From JALRHH01 sp964590315 (GTDB taxonomy: Bacteria; Patescibacteriota; Saccharimonadia; Saccharimonadales; JALRHH01), in contig CAZPVS010000011.1 of the NCBI GenBank assembly GCA_964590315.1, forward strand, positions 1 to 33,087: 33,087 nt of DNA, written 5' to 3'. The translations under genes and the position numbers were made by a program. Of the stretch, positions 1 through 7,445 are shown piece after piece. Every line of letters starts with the position of its first letter. The stretch's first letter is position 1. Below the pieces are notes generated by a model. It did no database searches. It was not told the origin of the DNA and saw only the letters and a program-made list of their open reading frames with translations.

Positions 1-1451
1 AGCCACTTGAGTACTTTACCGGTACTCGTGGTACCCGAAAGGCACTTATCGATATTGCCCTGAAGACCGCTGATGCAGGTTATTTGACTCGTCGTCTGGT
101 AGATGTCTCACAAGATGTCTTCACGATTGACGATGACATGAGTGACCCAGGGTTTGCAATGCTACGCGAAGATGCGAAGAACATTGGTGTGAGCTATGCA
201 TCTCGACTAGTTGGACGATACGCAGCAGAAGATCTCAAGGGCTACATCAAGAAACACGATATATTCACCCCAGAAATAGCCGAGAAAGTCGAAGCCGACG
301 AAGCAATTGACGGGGTTAGGATTATGAGTGCTCTCTCGTGCACATCAGTCCGTGGCGTCCCGCAGCAGTCATATGGTGTTGATCCTGCTACAGGAAATCT
401 GGTTGAGGGCCATCACCCGATTGGTGTTATTGCCGCCCAGTCAATTGGTGAACCAGGAACACAGCTATCACTCGACTCAAAGCACCGTTCCGGTGGTGCA
501 TTGGCTGACGATACTGCACAAGGTTTGAACCGTGTCGAAGAGCTTTTCGAAGTTCGAACTCCTAAGGGGCAAGCATTCCTCTCAGAAATTGCAGGTATTG
601 CGAGTGTATGGGAAGAGGGCGATCACTACGTGATTCAGATTGCCGCAGATGGTACCGAAAAGGTCGAGCTGAAGCTCGGTGATCGGAAGAGCCACATTGC
701 TTCAGGTACTGAGGTTGCTATTGGCGATGTCCTCGCTGCCGAAGAAGGTGGTGATAATCCAGTTATTTCACCTATGGCTGGTAAAGCCGAGGTCACGGGC
801 AAGACGATCGTTATCGTACCAACAAGCAAGAGCGTCATTAAGTACGAGATACCTGGCTACAAGCAACTCTTTGTGAAGGACGGTGATAGGGTGATTGCTG
901 GCCAGCGAATGACAAGTGGTTCCATTAATCTACATGATCTTATGCGATTACAGGGCGTAGAATCGACCCAACGCTATATCATGAATGAAATTCTACGCAT
1001 GTTTGCGTCACAGGGGCAGAACATTGCTGATAAGCACCTTGAAATCATCGTGCGACAAATGTTCAGCCGGGTACAGATTGAAGATGCCAGCGATAGCGAA
1101 TTTGTGACCGGCGACATTGTGAGTAAACTTGCTGTAGTGCAAGCCAATGAACGACTTACAGCAGAGGGTAAAAGTCCTGCTAAGTTCACACAGCTTCTCC
1201 TGGGTATTACAAAGGCAAGTCTCTCGACTGACTCATTCTTGAGTGCCGCAAGCTTCCAAGACACAACTCGCGTGCTGATTGCTGCAGCAACAAGTGGTAA
1301 GGTGGACAATCTTATCGGTCTAAAAGAAAACGTAATCCTCGGTCGCCGTATTCCAGTCGGTACAGGGTACGTACCAGATACCGACAAGGACGGCTTTAGC
1401 GACACCGATTTGCTGACTGAAACAGAATCAGCAGAAGAATTTGTTGCATAG
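1..1451 (+). CDS. rpoC: RNA polymerase beta' subunit, C-terminal part (5' end outside window)
   Basis: This is the C-terminal third of the catalytic beta' subunit. The frame is already open at base 3 (PLEYFTGTRGTRKALID), so the gene enters from upstream and the TTG at 84 is internal. Conserved blocks are ALKTADAGYLTRRLVDVSQD, GVIAAQSIGEPGTQL (about 430-470), QGLNRVEELFE, and the C-terminal region QGVEST...EIIVRQM. Two things are odd. The trigger loop reads QLSLDSKHRSGG, where most bacteria have QLTMRTFH followed by a glycine pair. The second zinc site keeps only one of its four usual cysteines (C at 339-341; P at 360-362 and S at 369-371 replace the other two of the CxxC end). The catalytic-loop histidine (483-485) is kept. 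The gene ends just before a clear terminator. Confidence 0.97.
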   Translation, partial: PLEYFTGTRGTRKALIDIALKTADAGYLTRRLVDVSQDVFTIDDDMSDPGFAMLREDAKNIGVSYASRLVGRYAAEDLKGYIKKHDIFTPEIAEKVEADEAIDGVRIMSALSCTSVRGVPQQSYGVDPATGNLVEGHHPIGVIAAQSIGEPGTQLSLDSKHRSGGALADDTAQGLNRVEELFEVRTPKGQAFLSEIAGIASVWEEGDHYVIQIAADGTEKVELKLGDRKSHIASGTEVAIGDVLAAEEGGDNPVISPMAGKAEVTGKTIVIVPTSKSVIKYEIPGYKQLFVKDGDRVIAGQRMTSGSINLHDLMRLQGVESTQRYIMNEILRMFASQGQNIADKHLEIIVRQMFSRVQIEDASDSEFVTGDIVSKLAVVQANERLTAEGKSPAKFTQLLLGITKASLSTDSFLSAASFQDTTRVLIAAATSGKVDNLIGLKENVILGRRIPVGTGYVPDTDKDGFSDTDLLTETESAEEFVA

Positions 1452-1470
1452 ATAGGTCTCGTGCACATAG

Positions 1471-1503
1471 AAAAGCCCGGCTCAAAATAAAGTCGGGTTT
1501 TTC
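1471..1503 (+). terminator. Intrinsic terminator of rpoC
   Basis: Arms AAAAGCCCGGC (1471-1481) and GTCGGGTTTTT (1492-1502) pair with two G-U wobbles across a 10-base loop and run into a T tract. It separates the rpoC unit from the str unit. Confidence 0.85.
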
Positions 1504-1516
1504 GTTCAGGCGTACC

Positions 1517-1545
1517 TTGTATTATTCGCAAATATCTGCTATTGT
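1517..1545 (+). promoter_or_regulatory. Putative rpsL promoter
   Basis: TTGTAT (1517-1522), 17 bases, TATTGT (1540-1545) is a plausible sigma70-type promoter in the gap after the rpoC terminator. The predicted leader can form an outer stem GCAATC (1562-1567) with GATTGC (1604-1609), with GCC/GGC inside. A 10-codon open frame (1585-1617) ends just before the AAGGAG site of rpsL. The promoter boxes are only moderate matches. Confidence 0.4.
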
Positions 1546-1628
1546 TATCAGGTTATTAATTGCAATCCGAGCCATAAGTTAGGCATGACTTTTGTAGCAG
1601 ATAGATTGCGACCGTAGAAGGAGTATAA

Positions 1629-2042
1629 ATGCCAACTATTAATCAATTGGTACGCAAACCACGTACTATTAAAGGTAAGAAATCAGGCGCACCTCACTTA
1701 CAGCGCGTGGTGAATAACCTCAAGACTAAGAATTACGAAAAGCCTGCGCCATTTAAGCGTGGTGTGTGTATCAAGGTCACCACTAAAACACCAAAGAAGC
1801 CGAACTCCGCGCTTCGTAAGGTCGCTCGTGTTCGTTTAACGAATGGCTACGAAGTATGGGCCTATATTGGCGGGGAAGGTCACAATCTCCAGGAGCACGC
1901 CGTTGTCATGGTGCGTGGTGGTCGTGTAAAGGACCTTCCCGGTGTACGCTATCACATTGTCCGTGGTGCGCTTGACCTCCAGGGTGTTAACAATCGTAAG
2001 CAGGGCCGTTCCAAGTACGGTGCCAAGAAGGAGAGCAAGTAA
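1629..2042 (+). CDS. rpsL: 30S ribosomal protein S12
   Basis: S12 lines the decoding centre of the 30S subunit. The diagnostic block TPKKPNSALRKVARVRL and the loop GGRVKDLPGVRYH are both intact, including the lysines where streptomycin-resistance changes usually fall, so these read as wild type. At 137 residues it is longer than the usual about 124. The extra residues lie between the N-terminal NQLVRKPR block and KRGVC. The start is fixed by AAGGAG about 6 bases upstream. It is the first gene of the str set, and its last base is the first base of rpsG (TAATG). Confidence 0.98.
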   Translation: MPTINQLVRKPRTIKGKKSGAPHLQRVVNNLKTKNYEKPAPFKRGVCIKVTTKTPKKPNSALRKVARVRLTNGYEVWAYIGGEGHNLQEHAVVMVRGGRVKDLPGVRYHIVRGALDLQGVNNRKQGRSKYGAKKESK

Positions 2043-2521
2043 TGCCGAGGAAAAAGACCAAAGCGCTTGTTCGTGATATTCAGCCGGACCGCGTCTATAA
2101 CTCTGTTATGGTTCAGAAGCTTATCAACCGTGTAATGCTAAACGGTAAAAAGCAAGTTGCAGAGCGACTCGTGTACAACGGGATGCAAAAGGCAGCAGAC
2201 AAATTGAAAGTTCAGAATCCTATCGAAGTATTTGAACAAGCAATCAAGAATGTACAGCCGCACATGGAGACTCGCTCTCGTCGTGTCGGTGGTGCGAACT
2301 ACCAAATTCCTTTTGAGGTAAAGGGTCAGCGCCAAACGCATCTGACACTTATGTGGTTCGTTGCTGCTACGCGGAGCCGAAAGGGCATGAGCATGGAAGA
2401 TCGTCTCGCAATTGAGCTCGTTGATGCGTACAACAACACTGGTACTGCAGTGAAGAAAAAGGAAGACACGCACAAGATGGCCGAGGCCAACCGTGCCTTT
2501 GCTCACTTCGCACGCTTCTAA
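2042..2521 (+). CDS. rpsG: 30S ribosomal protein S7
   Basis: S7 nucleates assembly of the 30S head and contacts the E-site tRNA. Conserved blocks are RRVGGANYQIPFEV near residue 80 and the C-terminal KKKEDTHKMAEANRAFAHF. The 159 residues match the family. Its ATG overlaps the rpsL stop by one base, and the AAGGAG site lies in the last codons of rpsL. A perfect terminator follows at once, so fusA and tuf need read-through or their own promoters, unlike the classical single str operon. Confidence 0.98.
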   Translation: MPRKKTKALVRDIQPDRVYNSVMVQKLINRVMLNGKKQVAERLVYNGMQKAADKLKVQNPIEVFEQAIKNVQPHMETRSRRVGGANYQIPFEVKGQRQTHLTLMWFVAATRSRKGMSMEDRLAIELVDAYNNTGTAVKKKEDTHKMAEANRAFAHFARF

Positions 2522-2525
2522 TTAA

Positions 2526-2550
2526 AAAAGCGCCCATAACGGGCGCTTTT
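2526..2550 (+). terminator. Intrinsic terminator after rpsG
   Basis: Perfect 10-base arms AAAAGCGCCC and GGGCGCTTTT enclose the loop ATAAC. The next gene's ribosome binding site begins only 7 bases downstream, so that gene may be expressed by read-through. Confidence 0.92.
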
Positions 2551-2567
2551 AAATGTAAGGAGAGTAT

Positions 2568-2933
2568 ATGTCCACATTTGAAATTAATCCTGATAGGTCA
2601 CCAGATGTGCGCAATCCATATAGGATTACAATTGGACACGATCAGAACTACGGTGCAGCCTTAGTAGACGGAGGATATGAGTTTATGGGCGATGCCTTAG
2701 TTACTCCCCCCGTGCGTGTTTCTGAGGAATACCTAGAGACGCTCGAATTCGATAATGAAGTACAACTCAAACATTGGTACTCTACGGATGAAGGTACGCT
2801 TCTGCGATTTCGACATACAAGTGGTTCATTCCAGCAAGGTGACGAAGAGATTAAATACATGTTCCAGTCGCTCCTAAAGGACTTAGGCAAGACTTCATTG
2901 CTGAATTTTAAAGAAGATTGGGACAAATACTAG
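2568..2933 (+). CDS. Unrecognised acidic protein, 121 aa
   Basis: I do not recognise this protein. It is soluble-looking and acidic, with no signal peptide or membrane segment, and is rich in aromatic residues and Asp/Glu (for example SFQQGDEEIKYMFQSLLKDLG near the C terminus). The start is well supported by AAGGAGAG at 2557-2564, 3 bases before ATG. It sits between the rpsG terminator and the fusA promoter, a place normally without a gene. No separate promoter is evident in the short gap, so it is probably expressed by partial read-through from rpsL-rpsG. Function unknown; the reading frame itself looks real. Confidence 0.75.
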   Translation: MSTFEINPDRSPDVRNPYRITIGHDQNYGAALVDGGYEFMGDALVTPPVRVSEEYLETLEFDNEVQLKHWYSTDEGTLLRFRHTSGSFQQGDEEIKYMFQSLLKDLGKTSLLNFKEDWDKY

Positions 2934-3021
2934 AAATCCACGCAATGGACGCAGCTGTATTCAGTTCGTTATGTGACATATGCGCACGCAAACGTACAAG
3001 GTGAGTTACGGCCCTACACAG

Positions 3022-3093
3022 GTGACAACCCCCATATTTCATGATAAACTTGTACAGAACGTTTGTGCGTGAGTTTTTTTAATTGCGCACAAA
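3022..3093 (+). promoter_or_regulatory. Putative fusA promoter and leader hairpin
   Basis: GTGACA (3022-3027), 17 bases, TAAACT (3045-3050) is a reasonable promoter. The predicted leader of nearly 90 bases carries a hairpin with perfect 8-base arms TTTGTGCG (3062-3069) and CGCACAAA (3086-3093), whose loop contains eight consecutive T. It lies about 50 bases before fusA and could be a control or stability element. Confidence 0.45.
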
Positions 3094-3144
3094 ATCAATT
3101 AATAATGTAACCCAAGGATGATTAGCATACGCTAGAGCGACACT

Positions 3145-5232
3145 ATGGCAGAGAAGAAAACCCCTATTGAAAAGATTCGTAACCTCGGTATTATTGCCCA
3201 CATTGATGCTGGTAAGACCACCACTACTGAAGGCATTTTGTATCGAACGGGCTTGAGCCACAAGATTGGTGCAGTACACGAAGGTGAGACTACAACTGAC
3301 TGGATGGCACAAGAACGAGAGCGTGGTATTACGATCGTGGCTGCCTCTGTGACGTGTTTCTGGAAGGGGAATCAGATTAACATTATTGATACGCCAGGGC
3401 ACATTGACTTTACCGTTGAGGTAGAACGCTCGCTGCGTGTGCTTGACGGCGCGTGTGTCGTCTTTGATGGCAAAATGGGCGTAGAGTCGCAGTCAGAAAC
3501 CGTCTGGCGCCAGGCAGACAAGTACGGTGTGCCTCGTATTTGTTTCATTAACAAGATCAACCAAACAGGTGGTGATTTCTACAAATCACTTGAATCAATT
3601 CACAATCGCCTCAGCAAGCGAGCATTTCCGGTGCACCTTCCAATCGGCTTTGAGCAGTCAATTAATGGCGTTGTCGATCTCGTTGAGATGAAAGCCTATA
3701 CCTACACTGAATTCCACGACAAAGCTCTTGTAGAGGGTGAGATTCCAGAAGATATGATGGACCAGGTGAAGAAATACCGCAGCTTGCTCATTGAGAACGC
3801 TGTCGCTGAAGATGAAGAAATGCTTGAAAAGTACTTCGAAGTTGGTGAAGAAGGTCTGACGACAGATGAAATCAAACGAGCAATTCGTACTGCTGTTCTC
3901 TCCGGTCAGTTCTTTGCGGTAACTGGTGGTGATGGTCGTGGTGTCATCGTCGAAAAGGTGCTAGACATGGTGAATGACTATCTACCAAGCCCCTTGGATA
4001 TTGCTTCAACTTGGGGAACACACCCGAAAACTGGCGATGAAATCGAACGGCATCCAACAGAGTCTGATCCCTTTGCTGCGCTAGCATTTAAAATCACCAC
4101 TGACCCTTTCGTCGGTAAATTAGCCTACTTCCGTGTGTATTCCGGTAAGATTACGGCCGGCTCATACGTGTTAAACAGTTCAACAGGTGAGAAGGAGCGT
4201 GTGGGTCGTATTGTCCGTCTACAGGCAGACAAGCGCGCAGATGTAACAGAAGTCGGTGCTGGTGATATTGCGGCAATCGTTGGCCTGAAAGGCACAACAA
4301 CAGGACATACCTTGAGTGACCTCACAAACCCGATTGTTCTCGAAAGTATTACCTTCCCAGAACCTCCCGTTTCTATCGCTATAGAACCAAAGACCAAGGC
4401 CGACCAAGAAAAGATGTCCATCGCATTACAGCGACTCGCAGAAGAGGACCCCACATTCCGCGTCCGAGTGGACGACGAAACTGGCCAGACTATCATTTCA
4501 GGTATGGGTGAGCTTCACCTCGAAATTCTTGTTGACCGTATGAAGCGAGAATTCAACGTTGAAGCAAACATTGGTCAACCACAGGTTGCATACCGTGAAA
4601 CGATTCGTAAAGATGGTGTTGAAGCAGAAGGTAAGTTTGTACGACAGTCCGGTGGACGTGGTCAGTACGGACATGTATGGTTACGTCTTTCTCAGAATGA
4701 AAAGGGTGCTGGCTTTGAATTCATTAACTCTATTAAGGGTGGTGTTGTTCCAAGCGAATACATCCCTGCAGTACGTAAGGGTATCGAAGAAGCCCTGAAC
4801 GGCGGTATTATTGCCGGCTATCCAGTCGTAGACGTTAAGGTTGAACTGTACGATGGCAGTTACCACGAAGTTGACTCTAACGAAATGGCTTTCGGTATTG
4901 CCGGCTCAATGGGTGTGCAAGAAGGTGTCAAAAAGGCTAATCCAACACTGCTCGAACCTGTTATGAAGGTTGTTGTGGTAACTCCTGAAGAATTCATGGG
5001 TGACTGTATCGGTGATCTCAATGCAAAACGTGGTCGTATTGAGGCTATGGAAGACCTGCAGAATGGCGTCAAACAAATAACCGCCTTTGTTCCTCTTGGT
5101 GAAATGTTCGGCTACACGACTAATCTTCGCTCAATGACACAAGGTCGAGCAAGCTCAAGTATGGAACTTGACCACTACGCGGACGTGCCAAACAACGTTG
5201 CAGAAGCAATCATTGCCAAGAACGCAAAATAG
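3145..5232 (+). CDS. fusA: Elongation factor G
   Basis: This translocase GTPase moves tRNAs and mRNA through the ribosome. At 695 residues it has all five domains. Seen: P-loop AHIDAGKT (18-25), switch I with RERGITI, switch II DTPGHIDF (82-89), domain IV with GGRGQYGHVW, and the C-terminal LGEMFGYTTNLRSMTQGRASSSME. Oddly, the guanine-specificity motif reads NKIN (136-139) instead of NKxD, and the G5 loop reads TGGDGRG (260-266) where EF-Gs usually have GSA. All other motifs look functional and it is the only fusA in view, so it is unlikely to be a decayed copy. The ribosome binding site is weak (GAG at 3135). Orphan genes flank it on both sides. Confidence 0.98.
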   Translation: MAEKKTPIEKIRNLGIIAHIDAGKTTTTEGILYRTGLSHKIGAVHEGETTTDWMAQERERGITIVAASVTCFWKGNQINIIDTPGHIDFTVEVERSLRVLDGACVVFDGKMGVESQSETVWRQADKYGVPRICFINKINQTGGDFYKSLESIHNRLSKRAFPVHLPIGFEQSINGVVDLVEMKAYTYTEFHDKALVEGEIPEDMMDQVKKYRSLLIENAVAEDEEMLEKYFEVGEEGLTTDEIKRAIRTAVLSGQFFAVTGGDGRGVIVEKVLDMVNDYLPSPLDIASTWGTHPKTGDEIERHPTESDPFAALAFKITTDPFVGKLAYFRVYSGKITAGSYVLNSSTGEKERVGRIVRLQADKRADVTEVGAGDIAAIVGLKGTTTGHTLSDLTNPIVLESITFPEPPVSIAIEPKTKADQEKMSIALQRLAEEDPTFRVRVDDETGQTIISGMGELHLEILVDRMKREFNVEANIGQPQVAYRETIRKDGVEAEGKFVRQSGGRGQYGHVWLRLSQNEKGAGFEFINSIKGGVVPSEYIPAVRKGIEEALNGGIIAGYPVVDVKVELYDGSYHEVDSNEMAFGIAGSMGVQEGVKKANPTLLEPVMKVVVVTPEEFMGDCIGDLNAKRGRIEAMEDLQNGVKQITAFVPLGEMFGYTTNLRSMTQGRASSSMELDHYADVPNNVAEAIIAKNAK

Positions 5233-5253
5233 CAGTACTATGCACGCATCAAT

Positions 5254-5601
5254 ATGTGTGACAGCGAGCATGTACAACCTGAGGTAGTAGCCAATGAAGG
5301 CTACTATGTTGAAGTAATCAATGACGGCAGAAAAAGTGCCGGTTTCATCCTAACCGTTCTGAAGTCATTCGATGACGATTGCCGCTGGGACCTGGTAACT
5401 TTTACGAAACAAGCGGGCTGCCAGGAAATCGAAGCACATAGTCGTACGGTATTTGGGGCAGTTGATCATCTTGATATCATTGATGAACAGTCTGAGCTTC
5501 CAGTTAACGAGGCCTTTGCAGGCATTTCGTTGCCGATCGATAGACGAGATCTTGATATCCCGTACTTCTATATAGCCGCTAGCATTCAGGGGCACCGATA
5601 A
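5254..5601 (+). CDS. Unrecognised small acidic protein, 115 aa
   Basis: I do not recognise this protein. It is soluble-looking, acidic (FDDDCRWDL, DHLDIIDEQSELP) and has three cysteines. No signal peptide or membrane segment is visible. It begins 21 bases after the fusA stop without a clear ribosome binding site, so the exact start is uncertain. It could be translated by re-initiation after fusA. The competing antisense frame is shorter and lacks any start signal. It belongs to the group of small orphans that interrupt the str region here. Confidence 0.55.
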   Translation: MCDSEHVQPEVVANEGYYVEVINDGRKSAGFILTVLKSFDDDCRWDLVTFTKQAGCQEIEAHSRTVFGAVDHLDIIDEQSELPVNEAFAGISLPIDRRDLDIPYFYIAASIQGHR

Positions 5602-5684
5602 CGAATAACTGACGAGCGTGTATGAAGCCCTTAACTCCAAAGCGAAGGGTCCTATCCTGTATTTATGTCAGAAATAAAAAACTA

Positions 5685-5713
5685 TTGCAAATTTACAACA
5701 AGCGTTGTATAAA
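5685..5713 (+). promoter_or_regulatory. Promoter of the Cys-rich orphan, with dyad
   Basis: TTGCAA (5685-5690), 17 bases, TATAAA (5708-5713) is a strong match. The expected start of transcription, about 7 bases after the -10 box, falls on the A of the ATG at 5720, predicting a leaderless mRNA. A dyad TACAA (5694-5698) and TTGTA (5705-5709) spans the spacer and the -10 box and could be an operator. Confidence 0.6.
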
Positions 5714-5719
5714 TTATAT

Positions 5720-5959
5720 ATGAGTATAGAAGTCCCAGATTGTCAACCGCAACCATTGGTGGATCCAGTAAAAAACAGTATAGAAGTTGACGCTTCATGG
5801 GAATGCGCAACACACTGTTCTGGTTACATTGCAGCTGTTGAGAAAGCACAAGAAATATGTTCTGATCCTGTCAGTGAACAGAAACGAGTCCGGGTGGTAT
5901 GTGCGCTCAAAAGTTTTTTGCAGAATGGCTGTCCTGTCGAAGTCATTACCGAAGACTAA
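5720..5959 (+). CDS. Unrecognised Cys-rich protein, 79 aa
   Basis: I do not recognise this protein. It has six cysteines in 79 residues (8, 29, 33, 47, 61, 71), including ECATHC, and no signal peptide, so a metal or redox role is possible but unsupported. The ATG at 5720 is preferred over the in-frame TTG at 5705, because that TTG lies inside the promoter. There is no ribosome binding site; the mRNA is predicted to begin at the start codon. It sits between fusA and the tuf promoter and is transcribed from its own promoter. Confidence 0.6.
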   Translation: MSIEVPDCQPQPLVDPVKNSIEVDASWECATHCSGYIAAVEKAQEICSDPVSEQKRVRVVCALKSFLQNGCPVEVITED

Positions 5960-5974
5960 CCGTATTATTAACCC

Positions 5975-6004
5975 TTTACAAAACATTGGGTAGTAATCTA
6001 TAAT
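5975..6004 (+). promoter_or_regulatory. tuf promoter
   Basis: TTTACA (5975-5980), 18 bases, TATAAT (5999-6004). The same -35, spacing and -10 recur before infA. Transcription should start near 6011, leaving a leader of about 160 bases before tuf. Confidence 0.75.
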
Positions 6005-6010
6005 TACTGG

Positions 6011-6170
6011 GTATCTCGCATGGGAGTTAGTTCTCGCATGTCGCACTTATCCACCTTTCGCATGATAGACTGAACCACTAAAATGGAACAGTGAATCTGA
6101 ACAGGTGAGTAAGACGAAATGCGAGAGACCGCTCGTGCAAAATAATTAAATTAGTAAGGAGTCCATATAT
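6011..6170 (+). promoter_or_regulatory. tuf leader with small open frame and competing pairings
   Basis: The leader holds a 17-codon open frame (6020-6073, MGVSSRMSHLSTFRMID) with three in-frame ATGs, each preceded by a copy of TCTCGC or TTTCGC. TCTCGCAT occurs at 6014-6021 and 6032-6039. Its complement ATGCGAGA lies at 6119-6126, which can instead join a local stem CGAG (6122-6125) with CTCG (6132-6135). This gives mutually exclusive folds as in attenuators. A good AAGGAG site (6156-6161) precedes tuf. The function is inferred. Confidence 0.4.
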
Positions 6171-7355
6171 ATGGCAGATGCATTTGACCGAAGCAAGCCT
6201 CACGTAAACGTTGGTACAATGGGTCACGTTGACCACGGTAAAACGACGCTTACTGCAGCAATCACGCACGTACTTGCAAAGCGCCTTCCAAGCGCAGTTA
6301 ACCAACCTAAAAACTACGAAGAAATTGACAACGCTCCGGAAGAAAAAGCACGTGGTATTACCATCGCTACCTCTCACCAGGAATACGAGTCAGAGAAGCG
6401 TCACTACGCGCACGTTGACATGCCTGGTCACGCTGACTACGTCAAGAACATGATTACCGGTGCAGCACAGATTGACGGCGCTATTCTGGTAGTTGGTGCT
6501 AACGACGGTCCACTCCCTCAGACACGCGAACACGTTTTGCTTGCCAAGCAGGTTGGTGTACCTAAGATTCTTGTTTTCATGAACAAGATGGACATTGCAG
6601 ACCCAGAGCTCGTTGAATTAGTTGAAATGGACATTCGTGAACTGCTCGCTAAGAACGGTTTTGACGAAGACGCTCCTATTATCAAGGGTTCAGCTACTAA
6701 AGCTCTTGAAGGCGATGCAGCTAACGAAGACGCGATTATGGAGCTTGTTAAAGCTCTTGACGAGTACGTTCCAGAACCAGCACGCGATTTAGACAAGCCA
6801 TTCTTGATGCCCGTCGAAGACGTGTTCTCAATTAAGGGTCGTGGTACTGTTGCAACCGGTCGTATCGAGCAAGGTGTTGCCAAGGTTAACGACGAAGTTG
6901 AAATCGTCGGTGTTCGTGACACGAAGAAATCAGTCATTACTGGTATCGAAATGTTCAAGAAATCACTTGACCAAGGTCAAGCTGGTGACAACGCTGGTAT
7001 TCTCCTTCGTGGTATCGAACGTGATGACATCGAGCGTGGTCAGGTTCTTTGTAAGCCTGGTTCAATCACTCCCCACACCGAGTTTGACGCAGAAGTGTAC
7101 ATCCTCACCAAAGAAGAAGGTGGACGTCACACTCCATTCTTCAAGGGTTACAAGCCTCAGTTCTACTTCCGTACAACTGACGTAACCGGTGAAGTTGAGC
7201 TTCCAGCTGACAAAGAAATGGTTATGCCTGGTGATACAATCACCTTTAAGGTCAAGTTGCTTGCACCTATCGCCATGGAACAAGGTCTAAACTTCGCTAT
7301 TCGTGAAGGTGGCCGTACCGTTGGTGCTGGTGTTGTAACCAAGATTAACAAGTAA
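6171..7355 (+). CDS. tuf: Elongation factor Tu
   Basis: EF-Tu brings aminoacyl-tRNA to the ribosomal A site as a GTP complex. All GTPase motifs are canonical: GHVDHGKT (P-loop), EEKARGITI (switch I), DMPGHADYVKNM (switch II, with Met where many bacteria have Cys), NKMD and GSATKAL. Domains 2 and 3 follow, with GRGTVATGRIEQG and the C-terminal REGGRTVGAGVVTKI. Its 394 residues are typical. The codon choice is strongly biased, as expected for a very highly expressed gene. It has its own promoter, a long leader and its own terminator, so it is a single-gene unit rather than the end of a str operon. Confidence 0.99.
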   Translation: MADAFDRSKPHVNVGTMGHVDHGKTTLTAAITHVLAKRLPSAVNQPKNYEEIDNAPEEKARGITIATSHQEYESEKRHYAHVDMPGHADYVKNMITGAAQIDGAILVVGANDGPLPQTREHVLLAKQVGVPKILVFMNKMDIADPELVELVEMDIRELLAKNGFDEDAPIIKGSATKALEGDAANEDAIMELVKALDEYVPEPARDLDKPFLMPVEDVFSIKGRGTVATGRIEQGVAKVNDEVEIVGVRDTKKSVITGIEMFKKSLDQGQAGDNAGILLRGIERDDIERGQVLCKPGSITPHTEFDAEVYILTKEEGGRHTPFFKGYKPQFYFRTTDVTGEVELPADKEMVMPGDTITFKVKLLAPIAMEQGLNFAIREGGRTVGAGVVTKINK

Positions 7356-7375
7356 TCTACCTGCCTCACTACAAT

Positions 7376-7400
7376 GGCGCCTCTGTTATGAGGCGCTTTT
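7376..7400 (+). terminator. Intrinsic terminator after tuf
   Basis: Perfect arms GCGCCTC (7377-7383) and GAGGCGC (7390-7396), loop TGTTAT, then TTTT. Confidence 0.9.
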
Positions 7401-7431
7401 GTATTGCAGTAAACTTGCTGGGGGTGGTGGC

Positions 7432-7440
7432 TGATATAAT
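7432..7440 (+). promoter_or_regulatory. Extended -10 promoter of the J-domain gene
   Basis: TGATATAAT is a perfect extended -10 box (TG, one base, TATAAT). The -35 region is poor, as is common with extended -10 boxes. It ends 5 bases before the ATG at 7446, so the mRNA should be leaderless. Confidence 0.65.
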
Positions 7441-7445
7441 AATGC

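Noticed and set aside
974..1531. 185-codon open frame antisense to rpoC
   Set aside because: It lies opposite a highly conserved gene, ends in no recognisable protein and has no start signal.
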